Below, piece by piece: positions 47,571 through 57,806 of a stretch of 64,000 nucleotides of DNA (position 1 is its first letter; each line of letters opens with the position of its first letter). The DNA is from an uncultured Verrucomicrobia subdivision 3 bacterium (lineage in GTDB: Bacteria > Verrucomicrobiota > Verrucomicrobiia > Limisphaerales > UBA11358). The stretch is from contig CAIQKM010000108.1 in the NCBI GenBank assembly GCA_903872345.1, forward strand, positions 150,540 to 214,539, written 5' to 3'. A program made the position numbers and the translations under genes. A model generated the notes under the pieces. It did no database searches and was not told the origin of the DNA. It saw only the letters and a list, made by a program, of their open reading frames with translations.

Positions 47571-48128
47571 ATGGCAACAGCTAACGATCTTCGCCGGGGG
47601 ATGGCAATCAATTATAACGGCGACATTGCCGTGGTTCTCGACAGCCAGCACCGCACGCCCGGCAACCTGCGCGCGTTTGTGCAGGCCACCCTGCGCAGCA
47701 TCCGCACCGGCAAATCATCCGATGTGCGTTTCAGCTCCACGGAAAAAATCGAGCCCGTGCCGATGATCAGCCGCAAAATGGAATATAGTTACAAGGACGG
47801 CGAAGATTATGTTTTCACCGACCCGGAAAACTATGAAAGTGTGACGCTGGCCAAGGAACTGGTGGGTGAATCAAAGGACTATCTCGTTGAAAACGGCGTG
47901 GTTACCGTGACGTTCGTCGAAGAAAAGGCCGTGACCATCGAAATTCCGTCCAGTGTGTTCCTGACGGTCACCGATGCGCCCGAAGGCATCCGGGGCGATT
48001 CCGCCAACAACGTCCAGAAGACCTGCACCTTGGAAACCGGCATTCATTGTCAGGTGCCGCTCTTCATCAAGACCGGCGAAAAGATCAAGGTGGATACCCG
48101 CACCGGCAAGTACATGGAACGCGCCTGA
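47571..48128 (+). CDS. efp: Translation elongation factor P
   Basis: LRRGMAINYNGDIAVVLDSQHRTPGNLRAFVQATLRS; typical length and OB-fold C-terminus. Confidence 0.95.
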   Translation: MATANDLRRGMAINYNGDIAVVLDSQHRTPGNLRAFVQATLRSIRTGKSSDVRFSSTEKIEPVPMISRKMEYSYKDGEDYVFTDPENYESVTLAKELVGESKDYLVENGVVTVTFVEEKAVTIEIPSSVFLTVTDAPEGIRGDSANNVQKTCTLETGIHCQVPLFIKTGEKIKVDTRTGKYMERA

Positions 48129-48153
48129 GGCGTTATCCGCCCGATTTCACTTC

Positions 48154-48180
48154 AAAAGCCCGCCTTGAGCGGGCTTTTTT
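48154..48180 (+). terminator. Rho-independent terminator after efp
   Basis: AAAAGCCCGC-cttga-GCGGGCTTTTTT. Confidence 0.92.
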
Positions 48181-48289
48181 ATTTTGGTGCGGGGCCGTCC
48201 CGGTTCGGACCGCTCAAGAACTTTCCGCCGATTCCGCACGTAAATGCTTTTCAAGCGAAACCAGACCGGTTATTTGTTGGACACAACCT

Positions 48290-50086
48290 ATGTCAGGGCA
48301 GTTGAAAGGCGAAAAGGTGTTTCAGGGCATTGGCGTTTCGGCGGGGGTATGCCGCGGAAAAGTCATTGTATTGCGACGGACTCGCCGGGCCATCCTCAAG
48401 CGCGAGCTGCCGGACGATTCGATTACCCCGGAGATCAAGCGATTCGAACACGTTTTGGTCCGCACCCGCCAGCAGATCACCGAAGTCCAGCGCCGGGTCG
48501 CCGAGACCATGAGCACCTCCGAGGCGGATATCTTCGACGCCCACCTGCTGATGCTCGAAGACCGGGTGCTGATCGAAGAAGTCTTCAAAATCATTCGCGA
48601 GCAGAAAGCCAACGCGGAATATGCCTTTCATACCGCCTCCGACCGTTACATCGCGGTGCTGGAAGCGGTGGAGGATGAATATCTCCGGGAACGGGCCGCC
48701 GATCTGCGCGATCTGACCAACCGCGTTTTGGACAACCTGATGGATGTCAAAGACGCCTACAATCTGCGTCATCTGAGCGAACCGTGCATCCTGGTGGGCC
48801 ACGATCTGAGCCCGTCCATGACCGCCACGCTGGACAAGAAATTTGTCCTGGGCTTTGCCACCGACATTGGCGGCAAAACCTCCCATACGGCCATTCTGGC
48901 GCGTTCGCTGGACATTCCCGCCGCCGTGGGCCTCCAAAACGCCAGTGAGGAACTCGATACGGGTGATTATGTCCTGCTCGACGGCTACAACGGCACCGTG
49001 GTGGTGAATCCCACCGACCAGACGCTCTTTGAATACGGCCAGTTGGTAAAGATCAAGGCCTCGCTCGATGAAAAGCTCCGCGAGATCCAGTTCCAACCTG
49101 CGGTGACGCTCGATGGGAAGACCATTCACCTTTCCGCCAACATCGAGGATCAGCACGATGTCGCCGCCGTCACCCGCCACGGGGCAGAAGGCGTGGGCCT
49201 GTTCCGCACCGAATTTCTCTACATCAACCGCGACAGCCTGCCGACCGAGGACGAACAGTACGAGGTTTATCGCAGCGTGGCGGCGGCGCTGAAACCGAAC
49301 CCGGTCATCATCCGCACGCTCGACATTGGCGGCGACAAATTTGCCTCCCAATTGCAGCTCGCCCACGAGCTGAATCCCTTTCTCGGGTGGCGGGCCATCC
49401 GCTTCTGCCTGGCGCAGCCGCAACTGTTCTGCGCCCAGCTCCGCGCCATTCTCCGGGCGGGCGTGGAGGGTAACATCAAAATGATGTACCCCATGATTTC
49501 CGGACTGGATGAACTGAACCAGGCCAACCAGTTGGTGGAACAGTGCAAGGCGGAATTGCGCGCGCAAAATATTCCCTTCGCGGAAAACCTGGACATCGGG
49601 GTGATGATTGAAATCCCGTCCGCCGCGCTGATTGCCGATACGCTGGCCAAAAAGGTGAAGTTTTTCAGCATCGGCTCGAACGACCTCATCCAGTACGCGC
49701 TGGCGGCCGACCGCACCAATGAACGGGTGTCCCACCTCTACGAACCCACGCATCCGGCCATTCTGAAGCTTATCAAGATGACCGTGGACGCCGCCCATGC
49801 CAACGGCATCTGGTGCGGGGTTTGCGGCGAAATCGCCGGCGACCCGATATTGACCGCCTTGCTCGTCGGATTGGGCGTGGATGAATTAAGCACCGCACCG
49901 GCCGTGCTCGACGAGGTGAAATATATCATCCGCCGGGTGAAACTGGAGGAAGCCAGGCTCTTGGCCGAGTTTGCGCTGAAATGCGACTCCCCCTCACAAA
50001 TCCTCATGCGCTGCGCCGAACTGGCCTTGCAGACGGCCCCGAGCCTGTTCGAGAACAAAGCGATGCTGCCGGCGCCGCAGGGTTAA
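48290..50086 (+). CDS. ptsI: Phosphoenolpyruvate-protein phosphotransferase (PTS enzyme I)
   Basis: GGKTSHTAILARSLDIPAAVG; GAEGVGLFRTEFLY; LDIGGDK; GIWCGVCGEIAGDP. Confidence 0.95.
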   Translation: MSGQLKGEKVFQGIGVSAGVCRGKVIVLRRTRRAILKRELPDDSITPEIKRFEHVLVRTRQQITEVQRRVAETMSTSEADIFDAHLLMLEDRVLIEEVFKIIREQKANAEYAFHTASDRYIAVLEAVEDEYLRERAADLRDLTNRVLDNLMDVKDAYNLRHLSEPCILVGHDLSPSMTATLDKKFVLGFATDIGGKTSHTAILARSLDIPAAVGLQNASEELDTGDYVLLDGYNGTVVVNPTDQTLFEYGQLVKIKASLDEKLREIQFQPAVTLDGKTIHLSANIEDQHDVAAVTRHGAEGVGLFRTEFLYINRDSLPTEDEQYEVYRSVAAALKPNPVIIRTLDIGGDKFASQLQLAHELNPFLGWRAIRFCLAQPQLFCAQLRAILRAGVEGNIKMMYPMISGLDELNQANQLVEQCKAELRAQNIPFAENLDIGVMIEIPSAALIADTLAKKVKFFSIGSNDLIQYALAADRTNERVSHLYEPTHPAILKLIKMTVDAAHANGIWCGVCGEIAGDPILTALLVGLGVDELSTAPAVLDEVKYIIRRVKLEEARLLAEFALKCDSPSQILMRCAELALQTAPSLFENKAMLPAPQG

Positions 50087-50139
50087 TTCCCGCCGGAGCG
50101 CCCATCCCGCCAATTACGGCACCCCCAATCCACCCCGCC

Positions 50140-53100
50140 TCATGGCCGCAACCGGAAGAACCGGGCGGCGGCGCTCATATCGGAATTCGTATAAGACTGT
50201 CCCGAATAGATGCAATCCGTGTATGGCCCGAGAGGGGTGGGCGCCCATTGCAACCTGCCGGCGCCGGTCCATTGGATGACCAGTTGCGCGGCGCGGTTCA
50301 GACTGGCCTGCAAGCTGGGCCGCTGCTGCACCAGCGCCAGGCCATGATAAAGACCGGACGCGACATAAACCGTCCAATTGGCACCGCCCGGCACATTAAG
50401 CTGGCCGAAGTCATTGTTGCCCCAGCCAACGACGGTACCATCGGCGCGGCGGGCATAGGTGTGGTAATCGCCGGCGGCGATCGCCACCACGTTGGACAGA
50501 CCGACGGGAACGTTCGTTTGGCCAAAGCTGTTATCCCCCCAAGCCACCACGGTGCCGTTGGTACACAAGGCGACACTATGGGCCGAACCGGCGGCAATCG
50601 CCATGACATTAGCCAGCCCGGCAGGCGGCGAGGCCTGGCCAAAACTATTGTCGCCCCAACCCAAAACGGTGCCATCATATATTAGGGCCAAATTATGATT
50701 ACGCCCGGCGGCAATGGCCAGCACCGGCAAAGGGGTATATTGAAACCAATTGGTTGAAATGATGTAGGGCGGATAGGTCCACCATGACCAGTTGGTGTAC
50801 CAATATCCACCGGACAGCAGATTGTAAGGAAGATTGGTTTGCCCGTAGGTATTGTCACCCCAGACCCGGACGAGGCCGGAAGGCAATAAGGCCAAACTAT
50901 GGTTGTCTCCGGCGGCGACACTGAGCACGGTGGTGACATCGGGCGGGATGCTGATTTGGCCAAAATCATTCCGACCCCAGGCCGACAGCGAGCCATCTTC
51001 GGCGATCACGAGATTGTGATCCGTGCCAGCCACAATGGAAACAAAGCGCATTGTGTTGGTGGGCACGTCGGTCTGCCCATCTCCGTCATAGCCCCAGGCC
51101 AAAAGCGTACCATCATGACGAAGGGCGACCGAATGGTAGTCCCCGCCCGCGACCGCCACGGCGTCATCGAGATTGGTGGGCACATCGGTTTGCCCGCCGG
51201 AATCATCACCCCAAGCTACAATTGAGGAAGCGGGATAATACACGCTTACCCGGCCGGTGGTGGAAGAGGCGCTGCCATAGAGATTCGTGACCGTGACGGA
51301 ATAGTACCCGGATGCCATGGGCGAAATGTTCGACAGGGTCAGCTCAGCATTGGTCGCGGTGAAATACCCTTCATTCCAGTGCCAGGTGTAACCGAACGGG
51401 GCGGTGCCGGTGACATTAACACCCAGTCTGAGGGTGCTCCCGGCATCCACCACTTGATTGGAAACACCCGCCTGGATCGTGGGCGGCAGATAAACGGTCA
51501 GTCGGGCCGGGGCGCTGGTGGCCGCTCCCAGAGAGTTGGCGGCCACAACATAATAGGCGCCTTGATTGGCGGCACTAATCGCTGACAAGGTCAGATTGGA
51601 ACCGGTCTGACCGGCCAGCTGAGTTCCTTGAAAATACCAGTTGTATTTGAGCGGATCCAAACTGGTATCCGTACCGGCGGCCAGGCTGGTAAAAGTCGTG
51701 TTATTGCCAGCCACTGCCGCCGTCGGAACCGGCTGCAAAACAAAAACCGGTTTGGCGGGCACCACGGTCAGGAAAGCCCCCGGGCTGATTGCACTGCCCA
51801 GTGAATTGGAGACGGACACTTGATAGGTTCCCATGTCCCACCCTTGAACATCTGAGATGACCAGGTCAGGGGTATTTATGCCGGCCAGCAAATATCCATC
51901 CACATACCATTGGATGGAAAGGGGCGCACTGCCCATCACCGTCGCATGTAATACCGCCGTTCCCCCCGCCGGAACCGTCAACGAAGTCGGAGCGGTAACA
52001 ATCGCCGCCCGCGTTGGTAAAACCCGCAATAAAATGGGGCCGCTGGTGGCCGTGCCGACGGGATTGGCCAGGACGATTTGATAATAGCCTTGGTTCACCG
52101 TTTGGACATTAGGCAACTGCACGCTGTTGTTGGTGTCGCCGGCGAGCGCCAAGCCGTTAAAAAACCATTGGTACGTCAGCGGGGCGGAGCCAATCGGGCT
52201 GACGGCTAACACGACATTGCTGCCACCCGGCGCACTGACGACCGTCGGTTGGCTGGCGATGCCCGGCGGAATCATGACCACCAGATTGGCCACCGAGCTC
52301 GTCACCACCCCCGAGATATTGCTGACCAAAACCTGATAATTCCCCGACTGCATAACCTGCAGATTGTTGAACCAAAGAAAATAGTTGGTCGCCCCGGGCA
52401 AATTGGTGCCGGCGCAAGTCCATTGATAGGACAGGGGCGACAGGCCCGTGGCCGTCACCGTCAAACTGAACGTATTGCTGACCGCCAGCGTGGTTTGCGC
52501 CACCGGCGACTGCGTAATGACCGGGGCCTGAATCAGCGTCATCGGGATACTGCCCAGGTTGGTGGTGGCGCTGTTAAAATACCAGTACCGCAGGTTTTGC
52601 CCGTCCACCACGGCAACAGTGCTCGCAGCCGGCAGGTTGTAGAGCGTATTTTTGGTGGCGGTGTCAATAGCCTGACTGGTCCCAAAGGCCACCGCTCCGT
52701 TGGTCGAACACGCGTAAATTTCCGTTCCCAGCGAACCCAGGTCGTCCAGGTTGGCATCATACATGTCACCCGTCCAGAAAAGCCGGGAGCCATCAAGCGC
52801 CATGATCAGATTGCGCGAACCATAGCCCCAATAGTTATTTTGACCAACACTCTCCAGCGGGGCAAAAAAATCACCGCTCAGGTCAAATTTGTCAATGTTG
52901 GCACCCCAGGAATTGTCCACGTGATAGTAATATCTGCCGCTGGGGTCAAACTCCCCATCCCCCACGGAAACACCGGCATTGGTGATGGTCAAACCGGTGG
53001 ACGCATCAATGAGATTCACATTATGCGACTGTCCCTCCGTGACCAGTCGGTTGGGCTGCCCGGCATTGATTTCATAAACGTCCGCGCCGAGATTCAGCGG

Positions 53101-54906
53101 CGGGAGCAAGGCCTGGCTGTTCAAATCCACCACATAAGTCGCGGATTCCGACTCACTCGCACAATAAAGTTTCCCATCGCCGTAACTGATGGTTAAATCG
53201 GTCGGATTCAACCCGATGGGGAGGGCCTTTTCCATCTGACCATTGGTCGTGTTGATAAAAAGCAGCGATCCGTTTTGACCGGCGGACACCGGTGCCTGCA
53301 AGGCGTATATGTAGGGACGCTGCCGATCCGCCGCCATTTTAACGATTTTCAATGGCTGAATGGTTAGCGTGACCGGCAATTCCCATTTCAGCGCCCCGGC
53401 GGTAAATTCCACATTATTGCTGTAATAACCAGCCGGCAGCCCGGCAGTGTTATAGGACAAGGTGGCCAGCCCGGGAGAAGTGCCGCCGCCAGGATTCACG
53501 GTAAGCCAGTTGGAACCGGTCACGACCGCCGACCATGTCATCGTTACCGTACTCGTCAGCGTCAGGGTCGTGGCGGGAGGATTGCAACCTGCAATGGCCT
53601 GACAACTGATCGAATTGGGGGCGACGGTCACCGGAGACACGGTGAAAGTCCAAACCTTCCCGGTATTGGTGGCGGCGAATCCGAGTTGATCCACCCGCCA
53701 GAAATAGGTGGTGCCTGGACTAAGTGATCCGGAGAACGGCCAGACGGAGGATAAAACGCGGCCCTGATACTGGTCGGATTGCGGGGTCGCCCCGGCAACC
53801 TGGGCCTGATTGGTCCCAAAGTAAACGTCATAACTCAACGCTACGGGTGAAGCGCTCCAAGCGAGATTGGCCAGCGGCAGGCTTATCGCCGAACGGTTGG
53901 CGGGAGTGGGAACGGAATCCGATCCGCTCAAAGCCATGATGCCTGCCAGATCATAAACGGTGAGGTTGGTGGCGGCCTGATTATACAGGAACAGTTTCCG
54001 TTGATCGCCCGACACGGCCAGGACGGTGGTGGCAAAGGGGAGATTCGTCAGCGGGGCGGCGTTTTGGGTGTTAAAGATTTCCGCCGAACCAAAAGCGAGC
54101 CGGCTGTCGGTGGATATTCCGCAGATATTATCGGAAAACTGGTTGAGCTGAACCGCCACATTGGTGGCGTCAAACATTCCATGTTCACTAAACACCCAGC
54201 GTCCGCCGGTGTCGAGAAATACCTGCGTATTGGAGGGTTCCCCGAGGCCGAAGGGAGGGGATTCTTCCAGCGGCGTCAGATTGGCATTGGTGAACACATC
54301 GTAGCGGGTCAGCAAGGAATTCCAATCACCGTAGTACCAGCCGGACTGCCGACAGCGATACAGGACACTGCCGTCCGGGGTGACCGCCAAGCCGCCGGCC
54401 CCGTTGCCGTCGTCGTAAATCGCCACATTAGTGCCATTCGCATAATCAAAAATGGTGATGCTCGGCGCCCAGGCCGCGTCCGTAAAATAAACCAAATTCG
54501 AGCGCCCCGCCGCCAAGTGTAGTATGTAGGTCTTGTTGTAAGTGTTGGGGGTGGTAACGGCCTTTTCCGCCACCACGGTAAAGCTGGTCAAATCTATTTT
54601 GGAAATGGTCCGGCTGCCGTTATTGATGACGTAAAGCGCATCGCCCGCCAGACTCATCGTCATGTCGGTGGGGTTCAGATTGACGGCAATTTCATTCATC
54701 ACCGTCCCGTTGGTGGCATTGAGCGCCAGGACGGTTCCGGGCCCCGTGCCATTGGCTTGGTTCAGCGCGTAAACCAGCGGCCGGGCAAAGTCGGGCAACA
54801 GTTTGACGAGCGTACGTCCGGGCAGGGCGTTGGTGACTTGGGCGAAACCGGCGTTGGAAAGAAAAATCGCCACCGCCATTAAAATAATAAATGAAAAAAT
54901 CTTCAT
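50140..54906 (-). CDS. Large secreted protein: beta-propeller-like segments, Ig-like domains, C-terminal RCC1-type repeats
   Basis: Signal peptide; Ig-like repeats (YQWxxNGxxLxGxT); VVAWGDNSFGQTNVP-type RCC1 repeats. Confidence 0.87.
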   Translation of the reverse strand: MKIFSFIILMAVAIFLSNAGFAQVTNALPGRTLVKLLPDFARPLVYALNQANGTGPGTVLALNATNGTVMNEIAVNLNPTDMTMSLAGDALYVINNGSRTISKIDLTSFTVVAEKAVTTPNTYNKTYILHLAAGRSNLVYFTDAAWAPSITIFDYANGTNVAIYDDGNGAGGLAVTPDGSVLYRCRQSGWYYGDWNSLLTRYDVFTNANLTPLEESPPFGLGEPSNTQVFLDTGGRWVFSEHGMFDATNVAVQLNQFSDNICGISTDSRLAFGSAEIFNTQNAAPLTNLPFATTVLAVSGDQRKLFLYNQAATNLTVYDLAGIMALSGSDSVPTPANRSAISLPLANLAWSASPVALSYDVYFGTNQAQVAGATPQSDQYQGRVLSSVWPFSGSLSPGTTYFWRVDQLGFAATNTGKVWTFTVSPVTVAPNSISCQAIAGCNPPATTLTLTSTVTMTWSAVVTGSNWLTVNPGGGTSPGLATLSYNTAGLPAGYYSNNVEFTAGALKWELPVTLTIQPLKIVKMAADRQRPYIYALQAPVSAGQNGSLLFINTTNGQMEKALPIGLNPTDLTISYGDGKLYCASESESATYVVDLNSQALLPPLNLGADVYEINAGQPNRLVTEGQSHNVNLIDASTGLTITNAGVSVGDGEFDPSGRYYYHVDNSWGANIDKFDLSGDFFAPLESVGQNNYWGYGSRNLIMALDGSRLFWTGDMYDANLDDLGSLGTEIYACSTNGAVAFGTSQAIDTATKNTLYNLPAASTVAVVDGQNLRYWYFNSATTNLGSIPMTLIQAPVITQSPVAQTTLAVSNTFSLTVTATGLSPLSYQWTCAGTNLPGATNYFLWFNNLQVMQSGNYQVLVSNISGVVTSSVANLVVMIPPGIASQPTVVSAPGGSNVVLAVSPIGSAPLTYQWFFNGLALAGDTNNSVQLPNVQTVNQGYYQIVLANPVGTATSGPILLRVLPTRAAIVTAPTSLTVPAGGTAVLHATVMGSAPLSIQWYVDGYLLAGINTPDLVISDVQGWDMGTYQVSVSNSLGSAISPGAFLTVVPAKPVFVLQPVPTAAVAGNNTTFTSLAAGTDTSLDPLKYNWYFQGTQLAGQTGSNLTLSAISAANQGAYYVVAANSLGAATSAPARLTVYLPPTIQAGVSNQVVDAGSTLRLGVNVTGTAPFGYTWHWNEGYFTATNAELTLSNISPMASGYYSVTVTNLYGSASSTTGRVSVYYPASSIVAWGDDSGGQTDVPTNLDDAVAVAGGDYHSVALRHDGTLLAWGYDGDGQTDVPTNTMRFVSIVAGTDHNLVIAEDGSLSAWGRNDFGQISIPPDVTTVLSVAAGDNHSLALLPSGLVRVWGDNTYGQTNLPYNLLSGGYWYTNWSWWTYPPYIISTNWFQYTPLPVLAIAAGRNHNLALIYDGTVLGWGDNSFGQASPPAGLANVMAIAAGSAHSVALCTNGTVVAWGDNSFGQTNVPVGLSNVVAIAAGDYHTYARRADGTVVGWGNNDFGQLNVPGGANWTVYVASGLYHGLALVQQRPSLQASLNRAAQLVIQWTGAGRLQWAPTPLGPYTDCIYSGQSYTNSDMSAAARFFRLRP

Positions 54907-55061
54907 GAGTTAGCCCATTTTAAAACCGGCATTGATTATCAGCCGGATAGGGTGATCGGCTCAACCAGAAAAACATCCGTTTCGGGATTGTTACAATGCC
55001 GGCCGGCGCGCGCCGGTTGGCTGCGACTGGCTGTCTCCTTTGTCCATACGGGGAAAAAAGC

Positions 55062-57212
55062 CTAATTCTCCTGCCGGCTGAATTCGCGGATCATCGCCTT
55101 CCACCAAGGGGCGAGTTTTTCCTCGGGCCGCAGCCAGGCCTGGCGGTGCAGCCACACCATCACGCTTTGATCGGCCATGATTTGCAGGCGCTCGGCGGGC
55201 TTCAGTTTGTCCGGCCCCTGGGCCAGCAGGCGTTCGCCGAGTTCGCGCACCGCTTCGGTGCCGGCGCCCAGCCGGTTGAGCTGTTCCGCGTAGTCCGGGT
55301 TCATCTGTTTCTCGCGCAGAAGGGTCACGTGAATGGCGTTGACGTAAGGATCGAGCACCGACGCGGCCAGCCCGGCGTGGGAATAGGTCGGCGCGCCGCT
55401 CTCGGTCAGCTCATGAATCTTCATCCGGGCGCGCAGCGAAACCAGTTCCAGCGGGGGCTTGGTTTCCTCCGGGGTGCGGAACAGGCCCAAGCTTTTGGCC
55501 CACGCGCCCAGGCTGCGACGGCTGGTGAGCACGCTCAAGGGAATGGACAGCGCCATGCCGGCCAGCACCGGAATGAACCACCAGAACATCGAAGGCTCAA
55601 GTTTCCACATCAGCCAACCCCAAACCATGCCGATGAGGGTGTGCCCCCAATGCCGGTTCAGGGCATAGAGCCAGTCCGTGCCATCGGCGGTGCGGCGCTG
55701 GGTGTTCCAACCCACGCTGATGCCCGCCAGATTCGTCGCCACAAACCGCGTGTGCCAAAGCATCAACAGCGGCGCATGCAGCGTGGAAAAAATCGTTTCG
55801 CCAATCACGCCGGCCGTGGCGCGCACCATGCCGCCGAACTGCCGGCGGCGGGGCAAATCCAGCAACAAATCCACGAGCGAAAGAAATTTCGGCAGCATGA
55901 TGATGATCATGCAAATCACAAAGACCAGCAGGGCGTGCTGGGTGCCGCTCCAGTTGGCCAGATAGGGGTTGAAGGACTGGACGGTGAGATCGGACAGCCC
56001 GGTGTAACGCTGGTACCAGTAGATCCAGTCGAAAGCCACGAGGAAGGCCAGCCAGAGCGGTCCCGCCACATACCCAAAAATGCCGAGCAACAGATGCACC
56101 CGGCTGGCCCCGCGCAGGCCGCGGGCGAACAGCACCAGATTGTGCTGCATGTTGCCCTGGCACCAGCGGCGCTCGCGCTGGGCGTTTTCGATCAAGGCCT
56201 GCGGCGCTTCCTCGTAACTGCCTTCGAGATCGTAAGCCATCCATACTTCCCAGTTTTCCCGGAGCATCAGGGCGGCCTCCACGAAATCGTGGCTCAATAT
56301 CTGCCCGCCGAACGGCTTGCGGCCGGGCAATTGCGGCAGATCGCAAAATTGCATGAACGGCTCCGTGCGGATGATGGCGTTGTGCCCCCAGTAATTGCCG
56401 AGGTTTTGCGCCCAATAATTCAGGCCCGCAATGAACACCGGCGCGTAGAGGCGGTTGGCAAACTGTTGGATGCGGCCGAAGAGCGACTCCGCGTTCACGA
56501 GTGACGGCACAGTCTGGATGAGCCCCACGGTGGGATGGGTTTCCATCAGCTTCACCAGATCGGTCAGGGTTTCGCCGCTCATCACGCTGTCGGCGTCGCA
56601 GCAGACAAAGTAGCGGTAGCGGCGGCCCCAGGTGTTCAGAAAATCGCGCACGTTGCCGCTCTTGCGGGCCTCGTTGAACAGGCGGCGGCGGTAATAAATT
56701 TTGCCGAGGGCATCCAGCTCGCGCACCAGGTCGCACCAGCGCCGTTCCTCCTCCACCCAGCGGTCCGGATTGGTGGAATCGCTCAGGATGTAAAAGTCAA
56801 AATGCTCCAGCTCGCCGGTGCGTTCGAGCGATTCATACGTGGCCCGAATCCCCTCGTACACCCGCGTGGAATCCTCGTTATAAATGGGAAAAATAATCGC
56901 CGTGCTCACGCCGGCAATCTTGTGGCTCCGATACTCCTTCAGCGCGGTGATCCGCCGGCGCGTGCCAAAAATGCGGATGATAAAACCGAACACCCCGTGC
57001 ATGCAGCCGATGGCGGAAAGCAGAAAAAGAATGACGAACAGCGCCAGCAGCACCGTGCGGGAAATGGACCAGCCGGTTCGCCAGAGCAAATCCGCGAACA
57101 GCATCGAGACCAGCCCGGTCAGCAGCAGGGCCGCCGAGAAAAACACAAACATCCGCCAGCCGCTGCGGATGCGCGGGCCTGCGTGCGTACAAATATGGGG
57201 GTTATCCGGCAT
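55062..57212 (-). CDS. opgH: Glucans biosynthesis glucosyltransferase OpgH/MdoH
   Basis: IFPIYNEDSTRVYEGIRATYESLERTG, DADSVMSGETL, LSHDFVEAALM, RRWCQGN. Confidence 0.93.
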   Translation of the reverse strand: MPDNPHICTHAGPRIRSGWRMFVFFSAALLLTGLVSMLFADLLWRTGWSISRTVLLALFVILFLLSAIGCMHGVFGFIIRIFGTRRRITALKEYRSHKIAGVSTAIIFPIYNEDSTRVYEGIRATYESLERTGELEHFDFYILSDSTNPDRWVEEERRWCDLVRELDALGKIYYRRRLFNEARKSGNVRDFLNTWGRRYRYFVCCDADSVMSGETLTDLVKLMETHPTVGLIQTVPSLVNAESLFGRIQQFANRLYAPVFIAGLNYWAQNLGNYWGHNAIIRTEPFMQFCDLPQLPGRKPFGGQILSHDFVEAALMLRENWEVWMAYDLEGSYEEAPQALIENAQRERRWCQGNMQHNLVLFARGLRGASRVHLLLGIFGYVAGPLWLAFLVAFDWIYWYQRYTGLSDLTVQSFNPYLANWSGTQHALLVFVICMIIIMLPKFLSLVDLLLDLPRRRQFGGMVRATAGVIGETIFSTLHAPLLMLWHTRFVATNLAGISVGWNTQRRTADGTDWLYALNRHWGHTLIGMVWGWLMWKLEPSMFWWFIPVLAGMALSIPLSVLTSRRSLGAWAKSLGLFRTPEETKPPLELVSLRARMKIHELTESGAPTYSHAGLAASVLDPYVNAIHVTLLREKQMNPDYAEQLNRLGAGTEAVRELGERLLAQGPDKLKPAERLQIMADQSVMVWLHRQAWLRPEEKLAPWWKAMIREFSRQEN

Positions 57213-57221
57213 GGTCGGGCA

Positions 57222-57806
57222 TCACCGGTGGGTGAGGTAGAAAATGACGATGAGCAGCAGGGCAAACCCCGCCCACGCCAGCACCATCCGCACATAGGGC
57301 ACCTTGCCCAGATTGGTCAGCACGGTAATTGGCCCCAGATCCAGCGGGCGCGGCACCATTTTGGACAACTGAAAATCCGGCCCGGCGCGGAAGAACGTTT
57401 CGCGCATGGCTTCCACAAATTCCTCCGGCCAGGGTCCCGGCCGCAAAAACTGGTCCTGCCATTTGCCCGGCATGTCCGCCAGCAGCAGCGCCAGGCGGCC
57501 GCGCGTGGATAAAAACTGGTCGGTGCCCGTGGGGGAGGTCTGCAACACGTCGGCGAACCATTCGGTGACCAGCCGGTCCATTTCCTCGGCGGCAATCTCG
57601 GTGGCGGAGCGGTTCGGCTCGGCGGTCACCCGCGACTGCGCGCGTTCCAACACGCGCAGCACGAGCTGCCCCAGCAGCGGCTTGTTGCGGATGCGCAGCG
57701 CGTGGAAATAGTTCTCCACCTTCACGTAGGCGGCATTCCATTCCTCCAGCGAACGACCGGCAATGTGCCCGGACCCGTCCGTAAGACTTTTCAGGGTGGA
57801 CTCCAT
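57222..57806 (-). CDS. Hypothetical protein with C-terminal TM anchor, between opgG and opgH
   Basis: 195 aa; VLAWAGFALLLIVIFYLTHR tail; 16-nt overlap with opgG, 9-nt gap to opgH. Confidence 0.8.
   Translation of the reverse strand: MESTLKSLTDGSGHIAGRSLEEWNAAYVKVENYFHALRIRNKPLLGQLVLRVLERAQSRVTAEPNRSATEIAAEEMDRLVTEWFADVLQTSPTGTDQFLSTRGRLALLLADMPGKWQDQFLRPGPWPEEFVEAMRETFFRAGPDFQLSKMVPRPLDLGPITVLTNLGKVPYVRMVLAWAGFALLLIVIFYLTHR

Noticed and set aside
48293-49798. 501-aa antisense ORF in ptsI
   Set aside because: ptsI has unambiguous catalytic motifs on the plus strand.
50826-50852. TGTAAGG match inside the RCC1 gene
   Set aside because: Inside coding sequence and no CGAC at the required 15-nt spacing; not an ECF promoter.
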